Shown here: positions 23,160 to 30,411 of the stretch, one piece after another
How positions within the stretch are numbered: the first letter of the stretch is position 1
Layout of the letters: each line of letters starts with the position of its first letter
Source: Clostridia bacterium
Lineage (GTDB): Bacteria > Bacillota_A > Clostridia > Oscillospirales > CAG-272
DNA: 30,411 nt
NCBI GenBank assembly: GCA_017462125.1
Contig: JAFTRQ010000129.1
Coordinates: forward strand, 1 to 30,411
Direction of reading: 5' to 3'
Notes under the pieces: model-generated
The model's database searches: none
Seen by the model: the letters and a program-made list of their open reading frames with translations, nothing else
Told to the model about the DNA's origin: nothing
Made by a program: the position numbers and the translations under genes

Positions 23160-24554
23160 ATGAAGATAAGGCTTGGACTTGGAAGCACGGATATGGAGCA
23201 CATTGCGCAGTGGTGCTGTGGAGAGCTGTATGATTTTACAGGCGAGAGCGGCTGTGCTTTTGAATATATATGCACCGACTCCCGTGAGGCTGACGAAAAT
23301 ACGATGTTCGTGGCGACGCGCGGCGAGCGGGTGGACGGTCACGATTATATAATCAAGGCGATCGAGCAGGGCTGCAGATGCATCCTTTGCGAGTACGTGC
23401 CTACCAATATTTCGGGCAAGCAGGCGGCTTACGTTGTCGTGGAGAATTCGATCGACGCCTTTGCCGATTGCGCCAAGGGATACAGAAGCAATCGCTATTT
23501 GCCCGTGGTCGCCATAACGGGAAGCGTTGGAAAGACCACCACAAAGGAGCTTTGCGCGGCGATCCTTCGCAGGCGCTTCAAGACCTATTGTACCGAGGGT
23601 AATTTTAACAGCGTGATCGGTATGCCGATGTCGCTTATGGCGGCGGATGCCGAGTGCGAGGTTGCGGTGTTTGAGATGGGAATGAGCGCTTTGGGCGAGA
23701 TCAGACGAATGACTCACGCTGCCAATCCCACGGTTGCGATGGTCACCAATATCGGCTCCTCTCACCTTGAGTATCTCGGCACGAGAGAGAATATTGCCCG
23801 TGCCAAGCTTGAGATAGGAGAGGGCATCGTCGAAGGCGGTTATCTTCTGCTCAACGGCGACGAGCCCTTGCTTGAGGACCATTATTCTGACAGATACGAA
23901 ACCGTTTACATTGATCGCAAAAATAAAATCAACAACGTAAGGGTGGAGAAGGACGGAACGCATTTCGATCTTCACACGGTCAATGGCTATATGTTTGACC
24001 TTCGCGTGCCGCTTATCGGTGAGCATTTCGCGTACAACGCGGCATTTGCGGCGTTCGCGGCTTATCTTTTCGGCGTATCCGAGAGTGATATCCGCGAGGG
24101 CTTGGCATCTTACGTGCCTAAGGGTATGAGAATGAATATTTCGGAGAGAGACGGTGTCACCGTCCTTGCCGATTGCTACAATGCCGCTCCCGAATCCATG
24201 CGCGCCGCCATCGATACGCTTTCGTCGTTCAAGACCGAAGGCAGAAGGATCGCGGTCCTCGGTGATATGAAGGAGCTTGGAAAGACCTCCGATGAGCTTC
24301 ACCGTCAGGTGGGAAGATACCTTGCCAATGCGGGGATCGATATGCTGTTTACGCTCGGCAAATCGGGTGCTCTGATCGCTGAAGAGGCGATACGCGCGGG
24401 CGTTAAGGTGGTATTTGCCGAGGCTGACGGAGAGGCCTATGCCTCTATCGCCGCGGAGATTTCCGACAAGCTGAAGGCGGGAGACGTGATCCTGTTCAAG
24501 GCAAGTCGCGCCATGGCGCTTGAAAATCTGATTGAAATGCTTTTTAAAGACTAA
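23160..24554 (+). CDS. murF: UDP-MurNAc-tripeptide:D-Ala-D-Ala ligase MurF
   Basis: The 464-residue protein carries the Mur ligase ATP loop AITGSVGKTTTKEL (Lys125), the MurF-type substrate motif GNFNSVIGMPMSLM, EMGMSALGEI, NIGSSHLEYLG and, late, DCYNAAPESMRAA and VLGDMKELG. It adds D-Ala-D-Ala to the tripeptide made by MurE. ATG 23160 is chosen because GAGG lies just upstream; an in-frame TTG at 23139 overlaps the end of murE. mraY follows after 21 bases. Confidence 0.97.
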   Translation: MKIRLGLGSTDMEHIAQWCCGELYDFTGESGCAFEYICTDSREADENTMFVATRGERVDGHDYIIKAIEQGCRCILCEYVPTNISGKQAAYVVVENSIDAFADCAKGYRSNRYLPVVAITGSVGKTTTKELCAAILRRRFKTYCTEGNFNSVIGMPMSLMAADAECEVAVFEMGMSALGEIRRMTHAANPTVAMVTNIGSSHLEYLGTRENIARAKLEIGEGIVEGGYLLLNGDEPLLEDHYSDRYETVYIDRKNKINNVRVEKDGTHFDLHTVNGYMFDLRVPLIGEHFAYNAAFAAFAAYLFGVSESDIREGLASYVPKGMRMNISERDGVTVLADCYNAAPESMRAAIDTLSSFKTEGRRIAVLGDMKELGKTSDELHRQVGRYLANAGIDMLFTLGKSGALIAEEAIRAGVKVVFAEADGEAYASIAAEISDKLKAGDVILFKASRAMALENLIEMLFKD

Positions 24555-24575
24555 ATTAAACCCCGGAGAAACAAA

Positions 24576-25622
24576 ATGCTTTACGAATTATTTGCAAATA
24601 AAGGGATTGCGCAGGGTACTGCCATTGGAGTTGAGGCGCTGATCGTGTGTGTCGCGGTGTTTTTGCTTACCTTGCTTGCTACAAGGCTTATCTTACCTTT
24701 GCTGAGGGCAAAGAAGCTGAATCAGCCCATCAATATGTACGTCACGGAGCACGCGGGCAAGGCGGGCACTCCCACAATGGGAGGAATCTGCTTCATCATC
24801 GCGTCACTATTGGCGGTGCTTGTGTGGATCGTGCTTGAAAAGTGCGGTGTGATCGGAGCAAACGACAGCCGTGCGTTGCTCCCCTTTGTACTGACTGTCT
24901 GCCTTGGCGTTGCCAATGGACTGATCGGCTTTATCGACGATTATAAAAAGCTTGTCAAGAAGGAAAACGAGGGCTTGAATGAGGCGCAGAAGTTTATGCT
25001 GCAGCTCTTCGTTGCGGCGGCATATCTCGCAATGATGGGAATGACGGGCAATCTTCCAACCGCTTTGAAGATTCCTTTTATCGATCTGTCCCTTGAGCTT
25101 GGATGGTTTGCGTACGTGGTTTATCTGATCGTGATCGTCGGCTTCGTCAACAGCACCAACATAACGGACGGTATCGACGGCTTGGCCTCCTCGGTGGGAG
25201 CGGCTGTTTCGATGGCTCTGATCGTCATGGCGGTTATCCTCGGCGCACGCTACACGGGCGTTGCCGCAGGCGTTCTTTTGGGCTCGCTTCTCGGCTTTCT
25301 TGTATTCAACCATTATCCCGCAAAGGTATTTATGGGCGACACTGGCTCGCTCTTCATCGGCGGAATCATTATGGGATGCGCAATCAGTGAAGGACAGCTG
25401 ATCGCGGTGATCGTGATGTCGTTCGTGTTTATTTTTGAAATGCTGTCAAGCCTTTTGCAAAGAGTTTACTTTAAGCTTACGCACGGTAAAAGAATCTTTA
25501 AAAAAGCACCCGTGCATCATCATTTCCAGCTGCTTGGCTGGAGCGAGGTCAAGATCGTGACGGTGTTCTTTATCGTATCGGTTGCGCTTTGCGCCGTCGC
25601 GATGATTGGAATCGTTATTTGA
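24576..25622 (+). CDS. mraY: Phospho-MurNAc-pentapeptide transferase MraY
   Basis: The 348-residue polytopic membrane enzyme transfers phospho-MurNAc-pentapeptide to undecaprenyl phosphate, giving lipid I. The motifs are AGKAGTPTMGGI, FIDDYKKLVKK (catalytic Asp pair), NSTNITDGIDGLAS, VFMGDTGSL and KAPVHHHFQLLGW. About ten membrane helices are visible. ATG 24576 follows CCGGAGA. In most dcw clusters murD follows mraY; here the SEDS gene follows directly. Confidence 0.97.
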   Translation: MLYELFANKGIAQGTAIGVEALIVCVAVFLLTLLATRLILPLLRAKKLNQPINMYVTEHAGKAGTPTMGGICFIIASLLAVLVWIVLEKCGVIGANDSRALLPFVLTVCLGVANGLIGFIDDYKKLVKKENEGLNEAQKFMLQLFVAAAYLAMMGMTGNLPTALKIPFIDLSLELGWFAYVVYLIVIVGFVNSTNITDGIDGLASSVGAAVSMALIVMAVILGARYTGVAAGVLLGSLLGFLVFNHYPAKVFMGDTGSLFIGGIIMGCAISEGQLIAVIVMSFVFIFEMLSSLLQRVYFKLTHGKRIFKKAPVHHHFQLLGWSEVKIVTVFFIVSVALCAVAMIGIVI

Positions 25623-25658
25623 ATTTAGAAACGTATTGAAGGAAAAGGAGGGAGAACG

Positions 25659-26939
25659 GTGAGTCAGAAGGATCCGAACAAAAAAAGCGGGCTTGGATTT
25701 TTTGTGAAAAGCAAGGTGAAGCTTGTTAACGATGCATACGAGCGAGATCTGGAGAAGCATGATCCGATCTACCTCGAGCCGATACATAAAACAGAGGCGC
25801 CTGCGGAGGAGAAGGTCTTGGTCCGCGGCGGCATAGACGTATATTTTCTCTTGATCGTTCTTGCGATCTCGATGCTCGGCGCGGTCATGGCGTACAGCGC
25901 AAGCTCGTTTTACGCCGATAAATATATGGGCGACAGCCTGTATTACTTCAAGCGACACGTGATCTTCCTTGTAGCGGCGGTCTTGTTTACCGCGATCTTT
26001 GTGATCTACGCTCGGCCTTGGTTCTGGAGAGTTTTCGGAATCGCCGTGTACGGCGGATCTATCGTGCTGCTGCTTGCGGTGCTTGTGGTCGGTACGACCG
26101 GAGGCGGTGCACAGCGTTGGATCGAGATCGGTCCGCTTACCATTCAGCCCTCGGAGATCGCAAAGCTGGGCGTTGTGCTTTTGCTCGCGCTCCTGATGTC
26201 GAAATACGAAAAGCGCATAGAGCTGTCGCAACGCTTTGGAGGGCATTTCCGTTACGGTGTGCTCTATCCCGGTATCGCAATCGCCACGATCTGCGGCCTC
26301 GTTATGCTGGAAAAGCATCTTTCGGGTCTTATCATCATCGGTCTTCTCGGTCTTACGATCATGTTTATCGGCGGTACGGACAAAAAGTGGATGGCATTGA
26401 TCATCGGCGCGGGTATTGTTGCGGTTGGCCTTGTTCTTTTGGTTTCGGATTATGCCATGGAGCGTGTGACGACCTGGCTGTTTTTGGAGAATGCCGACCC
26501 TCGCGGTCCCGCATGGCAGACGTGGCAGGGGCTTTACGCAATAGGATCGGGCGGATTCTTTGGCGTGGGCCTTGGTAACAGCCGACAGAAATACGGCTAC
26601 GTTTCGGAGGCGCAGAACGACTTTATATTTACCATCGTTTGCGAGGAATTGGGCTTCTTTGGCGCTGTTATCGTGATCTCACTTTTTGCGCTTTTGCTTT
26701 GGAGAGGCTATAAGATCGCTTCGAAATGTCCCGATAAATTTTCTGCGTTGGTGGTTTACGGATTGACGACGAAGATCGCGTTGCAGACGATATTGAACAT
26801 CGCGGTCGTTACCAATTCTATGCCCAATACGGGAATCGCGCTGCCGTTCTTTTCATCGGGCGGTACGGCGCTGATGCTGCAGATATTTGAAATGGGAATT
26901 ATTATTTCCATGTCGAGGTTTTCTTACGTGAAAAAATAA
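25659..26939 (+). CDS. ftsW: SEDS lipid II polymerase FtsW/SpoVE
   Basis: The 426-residue protein has a charged cytoplasmic N-terminus of about 65 residues, then about ten membrane helices beginning IDVYFLLIVLAISMLGAVMAY. SEDS signatures are LTIQPSEIAKLG, WQTWQGLYAIGSGGFFGVGLGNSRQKYGY, EAQNDFIFTIVCEELGFFG and NTGIALPFFSSGGTALM. It polymerises lipid II glycan strands with the PBP encoded upstream. The start is a GTG at 25659 after AAGGAGGG. In a spore former this gene may serve vegetative division, cortex synthesis (SpoVE) or both; sequence alone cannot separate them. Confidence 0.95.
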   Translation: MSQKDPNKKSGLGFFVKSKVKLVNDAYERDLEKHDPIYLEPIHKTEAPAEEKVLVRGGIDVYFLLIVLAISMLGAVMAYSASSFYADKYMGDSLYYFKRHVIFLVAAVLFTAIFVIYARPWFWRVFGIAVYGGSIVLLLAVLVVGTTGGGAQRWIEIGPLTIQPSEIAKLGVVLLLALLMSKYEKRIELSQRFGGHFRYGVLYPGIAIATICGLVMLEKHLSGLIIIGLLGLTIMFIGGTDKKWMALIIGAGIVAVGLVLLVSDYAMERVTTWLFLENADPRGPAWQTWQGLYAIGSGGFFGVGLGNSRQKYGYVSEAQNDFIFTIVCEELGFFGAVIVISLFALLLWRGYKIASKCPDKFSALVVYGLTTKIALQTILNIAVVTNSMPNTGIALPFFSSGGTALMLQIFEMGIIISMSRFSYVKK

Positions 26940-27098
26940 GAGGAGCACAGCGTGAAAGTTCCTTCCTGCTGATAGGTAAACAAACTGCTTCACGCACGAA
27001 TTTTGCCTGTTCGGCAAAATTCAACCTTTACTATTTGTGCCGCCGTGTAGAGGTTTTAAAGGAGAATAAAACGAGCTTTTAGGTTCCCCGGCGGCGGA
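26940..27098 (+). other. Structured leader ahead of murG
   Basis: Three paired elements are visible: GCGTGAA/TTCACGC (26950-26956 with 26989-26995), a perfect 10-base-pair hairpin GAATTTTGCC/GGCAAAATTC (26998-27022), and GCCGCCG/CGGCGGC (27039-27045 with 27089-27095). A six-codon frame GTG-AAA-GTT-CCT-TCC-TGC-TGA at 26952 follows an AGGAG site. The second hairpin has no T tract, so it is not an ordinary terminator. Confidence 0.55.
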
Positions 27099-27110
27099 AT
27101 GGAGATTTAT

Positions 27111-28220
27111 ATGAGAGTATTAATGACGGGCGGCGGTACTGCGGGTCACGTAAACCCTGCGATCGCCATAGCGAATACAATAAGAGAATATGAAAAGGAC
27201 AGCGAGATCGCTTTCGTTTGCTCGATGCAGCCTCGCGATAAGGCGCAGGATCTTGTGCCGCGCGCGGGTTATGAAAAGCTGTATCGCGTTAATATACAGC
27301 AGAGCCACAAGATCTATGACCCGAGAAATCTGATCACCCTGTACTCAATGATCAAGTCGAAGGGAGAGGCGAAAAGGATCATCAAGGAGTTTGCTCCCGA
27401 CGTGATCATCGGTACGGGTGGCTTTGCCTGCTATCCTGTGTTGAATGCAGGTGCGGAGATGGGTATTCCCACCCTGGTTCACGAATCCAATGCCATTCCC
27501 GGAAAGGCTGTGTTAAGGCTTGCTCCAAGGATCGATTGCGTGATGACGAATTTTGAATCGTCTGCAGGGCAGATCAAAAGGGCTAAGGAGATCGTTTGTG
27601 TGGGAAATCCCGCTGTTGTCGGTCAAAAAAGCACCGATACTGCCGAGATCGCAAAGGGATATTCGAAGAGCGTGCTGATCTTCGGAGGCTCTCTCGGCGC
27701 GGAGACCTTGAATATGGCTGTTTGCGAGATGCTTGAGAAGATCGCCGACAAATATCCCGATACCGAGTTCTATCACGCGGCGGGCAAACGCGACTATGAG
27801 CACCTGAAGAGTGAGTTTGAAAAGCGTGGGCTTCTTGCGAAGAAGAACGTTGTGTTGGTCGACTATATTTACGATATGGATAGCAGAATGAAGCGGGCGG
27901 ATCTGATCATTTCCCGCGCGGGCGCGATGACGATCTCTGAGCTTGCGCTTATGGGAAAGGCGGCAGTTCTCGTTCCTTCGCCCTATGTTGCGGCAAATCA
28001 TCAGTACAAGAATGCCAAGGCGCTTTACGATGCCAAGGCTTGCGAATTGGTACAGGAAAGTGAGTTCCGGCGGCTCTTACCCGTTGTGGAGGAATTGCTG
28101 ACGGCTACTGAAAAGCGTGACGGACTTGCACGAAACGTTGAAGCCTTTGCAAAGCCCGATGCCAACAGGATCATATATGAAAAGATCAAAAAAGTGGTTG
28201 CGGAGAAGAAAAACAACTAA
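27111..28220 (+). CDS. murG: Lipid II synthase MurG
   Basis: The 369-residue GT28 glycosyltransferase adds GlcNAc from UDP-GlcNAc to lipid I at the inner membrane face. TGGGTAGHVNPAIA lies at the N-terminus (residues 6-19). HESNAIPGKA, FGGSLGAETLN and ISRAGAMTISELALMGKAAVLVPSPYVAANHQYKNA are the family motifs. ATG 27111 follows GGAG at 6 bases. An in-frame ATG at 27099 would place the ribosome site inside the coding sequence and adds only four residues. Confidence 0.97.
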   Translation: MRVLMTGGGTAGHVNPAIAIANTIREYEKDSEIAFVCSMQPRDKAQDLVPRAGYEKLYRVNIQQSHKIYDPRNLITLYSMIKSKGEAKRIIKEFAPDVIIGTGGFACYPVLNAGAEMGIPTLVHESNAIPGKAVLRLAPRIDCVMTNFESSAGQIKRAKEIVCVGNPAVVGQKSTDTAEIAKGYSKSVLIFGGSLGAETLNMAVCEMLEKIADKYPDTEFYHAAGKRDYEHLKSEFEKRGLLAKKNVVLVDYIYDMDSRMKRADLIISRAGAMTISELALMGKAAVLVPSPYVAANHQYKNAKALYDAKACELVQESEFRRLLPVVEELLTATEKRDGLARNVEAFAKPDANRIIYEKIKKVVAEKKNN

Positions 28221-28291
28221 ACAAATAATAGAATAATAAACAAAAAGTAGAAAAAACGGACGGATATGAACGAAAAAGGTGGTGAGCAAAG

Positions 28292-29191
28292 ATGAAAAAC
28301 GGCGAAAAAAAGCCCGAAGAGCAGTTGAGAGAAAAGCTTGAAGGAGCGAGAGCGAAGCTTTTTATCCGTTACGGAGAAAAGGGAGCAAGGCGCATTTTGC
28401 TTGGAATTCCCGTAGGAATCTTTGCCGTCGTGCTGCTCGCGGTCTTATTCTTTTTGCTCCCGATCAGACGGATCGAGGTCGTCGGTGAGGTCACGATGTT
28501 CAACGAGGGCGAGATCATCGGTGCCGCTGAGATCGAGGAGGGCGACAGCCTGTTCTTGAAATCTGCAGGCAGGATCAAGCGTACGATACGCAAGAATCTG
28601 CCTCTGACCGAATCGGTCAGGGTGACGAAGTCGCTGTTCGGTAAGGTGAAGATCGAGATCGAATTTGCAGACGTCGATTACTACTGTAAGATCGGAGATA
28701 GATATTACGCTATCGACGAGGAGCTTCGCTTGCTGGACTCTGATGAATCCAAAACGAAGTATTCGGCATACGGAGCTGTTTTGGTCAAGCTCCCCGAGAC
28801 AAGAGAGCCTGTGATTGGCGAGAGGATCATATTTTACGATACGGTTGAGGAGACCGACACCGAGGGCGAGACCTTGTATGAGGTGCGCGAGGAGAGATTT
28901 TACGATTTTGCGTCTGAATTCCTCACGGCGCTGAAGGATAGCGGATTTTTACCCGATTCGGATGCGGTCTTATTGGAGGAGAGATTTAACGTTACGCTGA
29001 TTTACGCCGAAAAATTTCAAATCACATTTGGCAATACGAGTGACCTTGACGTTAAATTCCGCGTTCTTTTCGGAATTCTTGACGAGGGCTCGATGCAATA
29101 CGCAGACAAGGTTTCCGTCGATCTGACGACTCCCTCGAAGGCAACCGCCCGTGCGGATAACTCCTTGGACTTCAGCCAATACGTGGATTGA
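28292..29191 (+). CDS. ftsQ: Division protein FtsQ/DivIB
   Basis: The 299-residue bitopic protein has a charged cytoplasmic N-terminus, one membrane helix at about 35-56 (ILLGIPVGIFAVVLLAVLFFLL), then a POTRA domain beginning IRRIEVVGEVTMFNEGEIIGAAEIEEGDSLF and the FtsQ/DivIB domain. It belongs to the FtsQ-FtsL-FtsB complex that activates the septal SEDS-PBP pair. ATG 28292 follows GGTGGTGAG. A nine-codon frame (28266-28295) ends in an ATGA overlap with this start. A hairpin follows the stop. Confidence 0.92.
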   Translation: MKNGEKKPEEQLREKLEGARAKLFIRYGEKGARRILLGIPVGIFAVVLLAVLFFLLPIRRIEVVGEVTMFNEGEIIGAAEIEEGDSLFLKSAGRIKRTIRKNLPLTESVRVTKSLFGKVKIEIEFADVDYYCKIGDRYYAIDEELRLLDSDESKTKYSAYGAVLVKLPETREPVIGERIIFYDTVEETDTEGETLYEVREERFYDFASEFLTALKDSGFLPDSDAVLLEERFNVTLIYAEKFQITFGNTSDLDVKFRVLFGILDEGSMQYADKVSVDLTTPSKATARADNSLDFSQYVD

Positions 29192-29228
29192 TCCGTTTTT
29201 ATTGAAATAGAAAATATTATGAAAAAAA

Positions 29229-29270
29229 TCCCTGCCGCGGCTAAATGTATTGCACAGTTCGCGGCAGGGA
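29229..29270 (+). terminator. Terminator-like hairpin between ftsQ and sigG
   Basis: An 11-base-pair perfect stem (29229-29239 with 29260-29270) has a 20-base loop. The right side is followed by ATACTTTTGTT, a weak T tract. A candidate sigma-F promoter overlaps it. Confidence 0.7.
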
Positions 29271-29275
29271 ATACT
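29247..29275 (+). promoter_or_regulatory. Candidate sigma-F promoter of sigG
   Basis: GTATT (29247-29251) resembles the sigma-F -35 GYATA. After 15 bases GGGAATACT (29267-29275) fits the -10 pattern GGNNANNHT. The ATG is 41 bases downstream. In Bacillus subtilis sigG is first transcribed by sigma-F. Confidence 0.4.
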
Positions 29276-29316
29276 TTTGTTATCCCATAGAATTTTCAAA
29301 TTGCGGAGATAACAAA

Positions 29317-30093
29317 ATGTATTATAATAAAGTGGAAATTTGCGGCGTCAATACTGCGAATCTTGCGGTGCTTGACGACGATGAAAAGAAGGGCTTGCTC
29401 ATTCGGGCAAAGTCGGGAGATGACAGGGCGCGAGAGGAGCTGATATACGGCAATCTGCGTCTTGTGCTGTCTGTGATACACCGATTCGGAGGTAAAAAAG
29501 AGAATGCGGACGACCTGTTTCAGGTCGGTTGTATCGGGCTTGTGAAGGCGGTTGACAATTTCAATACCGATCTTGACGTAAAGTTTTCGACCTACGCGGT
29601 GCCGATGATCATCGGTGAGGTAAGGAGATATTTGCGAGACAACAACAGCGTGCGCGTCAGCAGATCGATCCGAGACCTTGCATATAAGGCCTTGCAGGCG
29701 AGGGAAGAGATGATGGGCGAAAAGGAGTGCGATCCCACGGTGGATGAGATTGCGGCGCGTCTTGGAGTTGAAAAGGAGCCTGTGCTGCGCGCAATGGAGG
29801 CGATCGTTGAACCGATGTCGATCTACGAGCCTGTGTATTGCGAGGGGGGAGATTCTCTGTACGTGATCGATCAATTGAGCGACAACAGCTCGGGGGACGA
29901 CAGTTGGCTTGAAAATATCGCCTTGCGTGAGGCGTTGAAGAATTTATCGGAGCGGGAGAGGACGATCATTGGAATGCGGTATTTCGAAAATCGCACACAG
30001 ACCGAGGTAGCGGGAGAGATCGGGATTTCGCAGGCACAGGTGTCAAGGCTTGAAAAGGGTGCGCTTGAAAAAATGCGGCGGCAGATGGTATAA
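29317..30093 (+). CDS. sigG: Forespore sigma factor SigG
   Basis: The 258-residue protein has the SigG hallmark N-terminus NKVEICGVNTANLAVL. Region 2 follows (NLRLVLSVIHRFGGKKENADDLFQVGCIGLVKAVDNFN and KFSTYAVPMIIGEVRRYLRDNN), then region 3 and region 4 ending with the helix-turn-helix TQTEVAGEIGISQAQVSRLEKGALEKM. It directs late forespore gene expression. ATG 29317 follows GCGGAGA; an upstream in-frame ATG at 29245 lies inside a hairpin loop and adds residues unlike the family. Placement right after ftsQ, without ftsA, ftsZ, spoIIGA or sigE, differs from Bacillus. The spoVAF-like gene at 14887 has a matching sigma-G promoter and is a likely target. Confidence 0.96.
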   Translation: MYYNKVEICGVNTANLAVLDDDEKKGLLIRAKSGDDRAREELIYGNLRLVLSVIHRFGGKKENADDLFQVGCIGLVKAVDNFNTDLDVKFSTYAVPMIIGEVRRYLRDNNSVRVSRSIRDLAYKALQAREEMMGEKECDPTVDEIAARLGVEKEPVLRAMEAIVEPMSIYEPVYCEGGDSLYVIDQLSDNSSGDDSWLENIALREALKNLSERERTIIGMRYFENRTQTEVAGEIGISQAQVSRLEKGALEKMRRQMV

Positions 30094-30110
30094 AAAAAGA
30101 ACAGTATCAA

Positions 30111-30311
30111 TGGCGTGATACTCTTAACGGAGTATCACGCCAACTCTATTCGCCTTTGGCGAGTGATATTGCTTCGCAGTGATATTCGGCTTACGCCGAG
30201 TGATATTCGCTGCGCGAGTTTTGAGGCGAATAGAATATCACTGTGAGGCATATCCGAACAATATCACTGCCCGAAGGGCAATATCACTCTTTGCGAAGCA
30301 AAGAATATCAC
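30111..30311. repeat. GTGATATT/AATATCAC hairpin array
   Basis: The array opens with a perfect 13-base-pair hairpin (30111-30123 with 30130-30142) whose stem contains GTGATA/TATCAC. Three GTGATATT units follow (30163, 30179, 30200), then four AATATCAC units (30234, 30260, 30280, 30304). Most gaps are filled by small perfect hairpins with different stems: TGC-TTC-GCA, TCGGC-TTAC-GCCGA, TCGC-TGC-GCGA, TGCCC-GAA-GGGCA and CTTTGC-GAA-GCAAAG. An outer pair CTATTCGCC/GGCGAATAG (30146-30154 with 30225-30233) encloses the left half. Translations across it are spurious. Confidence 0.85.
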
Positions 30312-30323
30312 TCACATATAAAG

Positions 30324-30378
30324 CAGAAAAGAGAGAGCTTTACGGAATTTGTTTCCGCATTACTCTCTCTTCTGTTTT
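30324..30378 (+). terminator. Terminator-like hairpin at the right end
   Basis: CAGAAAAGAGAGAG (30324-30337) pairs with CTCTCTCTTCTG (30363-30374) with a two-base bulge. An inner CGGAA/TTCCG hairpin and a TTTT tract follow. It may end the sigG transcript or act in both directions. Confidence 0.7.
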
Positions 30379-30411
30379 ATTGCAAGTTTCGCATTTGTAA
30401 TACAAATGTCG

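Noticed and set aside
23136..24302. 388-residue minus-strand frame opposite murF
   Set aside because: It is antisense shadow of a conserved Mur ligase and shows no domain features.
30111..30311. CRISPR array
   Set aside because: The repeats are only 8 bases, reverse orientation midway, and are separated by self-complementary hairpins, not unique spacers. No cas genes are present.
30179..30400. 73-residue plus-strand reading frame after sigG
   Set aside because: It lies entirely within the hairpin array and terminator, has no credible start, and its composition follows the repeat units.

Overview
The window looks like chromosomal DNA from a spore-forming Clostridia-type Firmicute, most likely an uncultured gut or other anaerobic carbohydrate degrader. 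The evidence is a division and cell-wall (dcw) cluster with Firmicute gene types (mraZ, rsmH, a SpoVD-like PASTA transpeptidase, divIB/ftsQ), a forespore sigma factor (sigG), a GerA/SpoVAF-type germination protein, a BlaI/BlaR1 pair, strong AGGAGG ribosome sites and intracellular sugar-catabolic genes. Species cannot be named from the sequence.

Bases 1-6491 hold a carbohydrate locus: a DUF5107/TPR protein split by a frameshift, a GH5-like glycosidase and a lipoprotein with a glycosidase-like core. Two near-identical intergenic repeats in the same orientation flank it (1-150 and 6330-6491). Bases 6496-8640 (minus) carry blaR1-like and blaI-like genes behind a nested palindromic operator. Bases 8640-9240 hold no protein gene. 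They contain a palindromic repeat, tRNA-Thr(CGU) and two degenerate elements that carry copies of the 3' end of that tRNA. Bases 9397-13155 (minus) form a hexuronate/pectin catabolic unit: KDPG aldolase fused to a VOC domain, KDG kinase and a GH28-like protein. A vitamin B6 kinase (minus) and nrdR (plus) then diverge from each other.

From 14887 to 30093 every gene is on the plus strand: spoVAF-like, mraZ, rsmH, an ftsL-like gene with a long cytoplasmic extension, spoVD/pbpB-like, murE, murF, mraY, ftsW/spoVE, murG, ftsQ and sigG. The cluster makes UDP-MurNAc-tripeptide to pentapeptide (MurE, MurF), lipid I (MraY) and lipid II (MurG), then polymerises and cross-links it (FtsW/SpoVE with the PBP) under FtsL/FtsQ. 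murD, murC, murB, ftsA and ftsZ are absent from the window. Candidate sporulation promoters precede the PBP gene (sigma-E-like), sigG (sigma-F-like) and the spoVAF-like gene (sigma-G-like); each overlaps or abuts a terminator-like hairpin.

The most unusual content is non-coding. Three unrelated intergenic repeat families share one design: a constant short sequence joined to a hairpin whose stem differs between copies while pairing is kept. These are the tRNA-tail elements (8843-9162), the GCCGCCGGAGGC family (1, 6.3 and 12 kb) and a GTGATATT/AATATCAC array at the right end (30111-30311).
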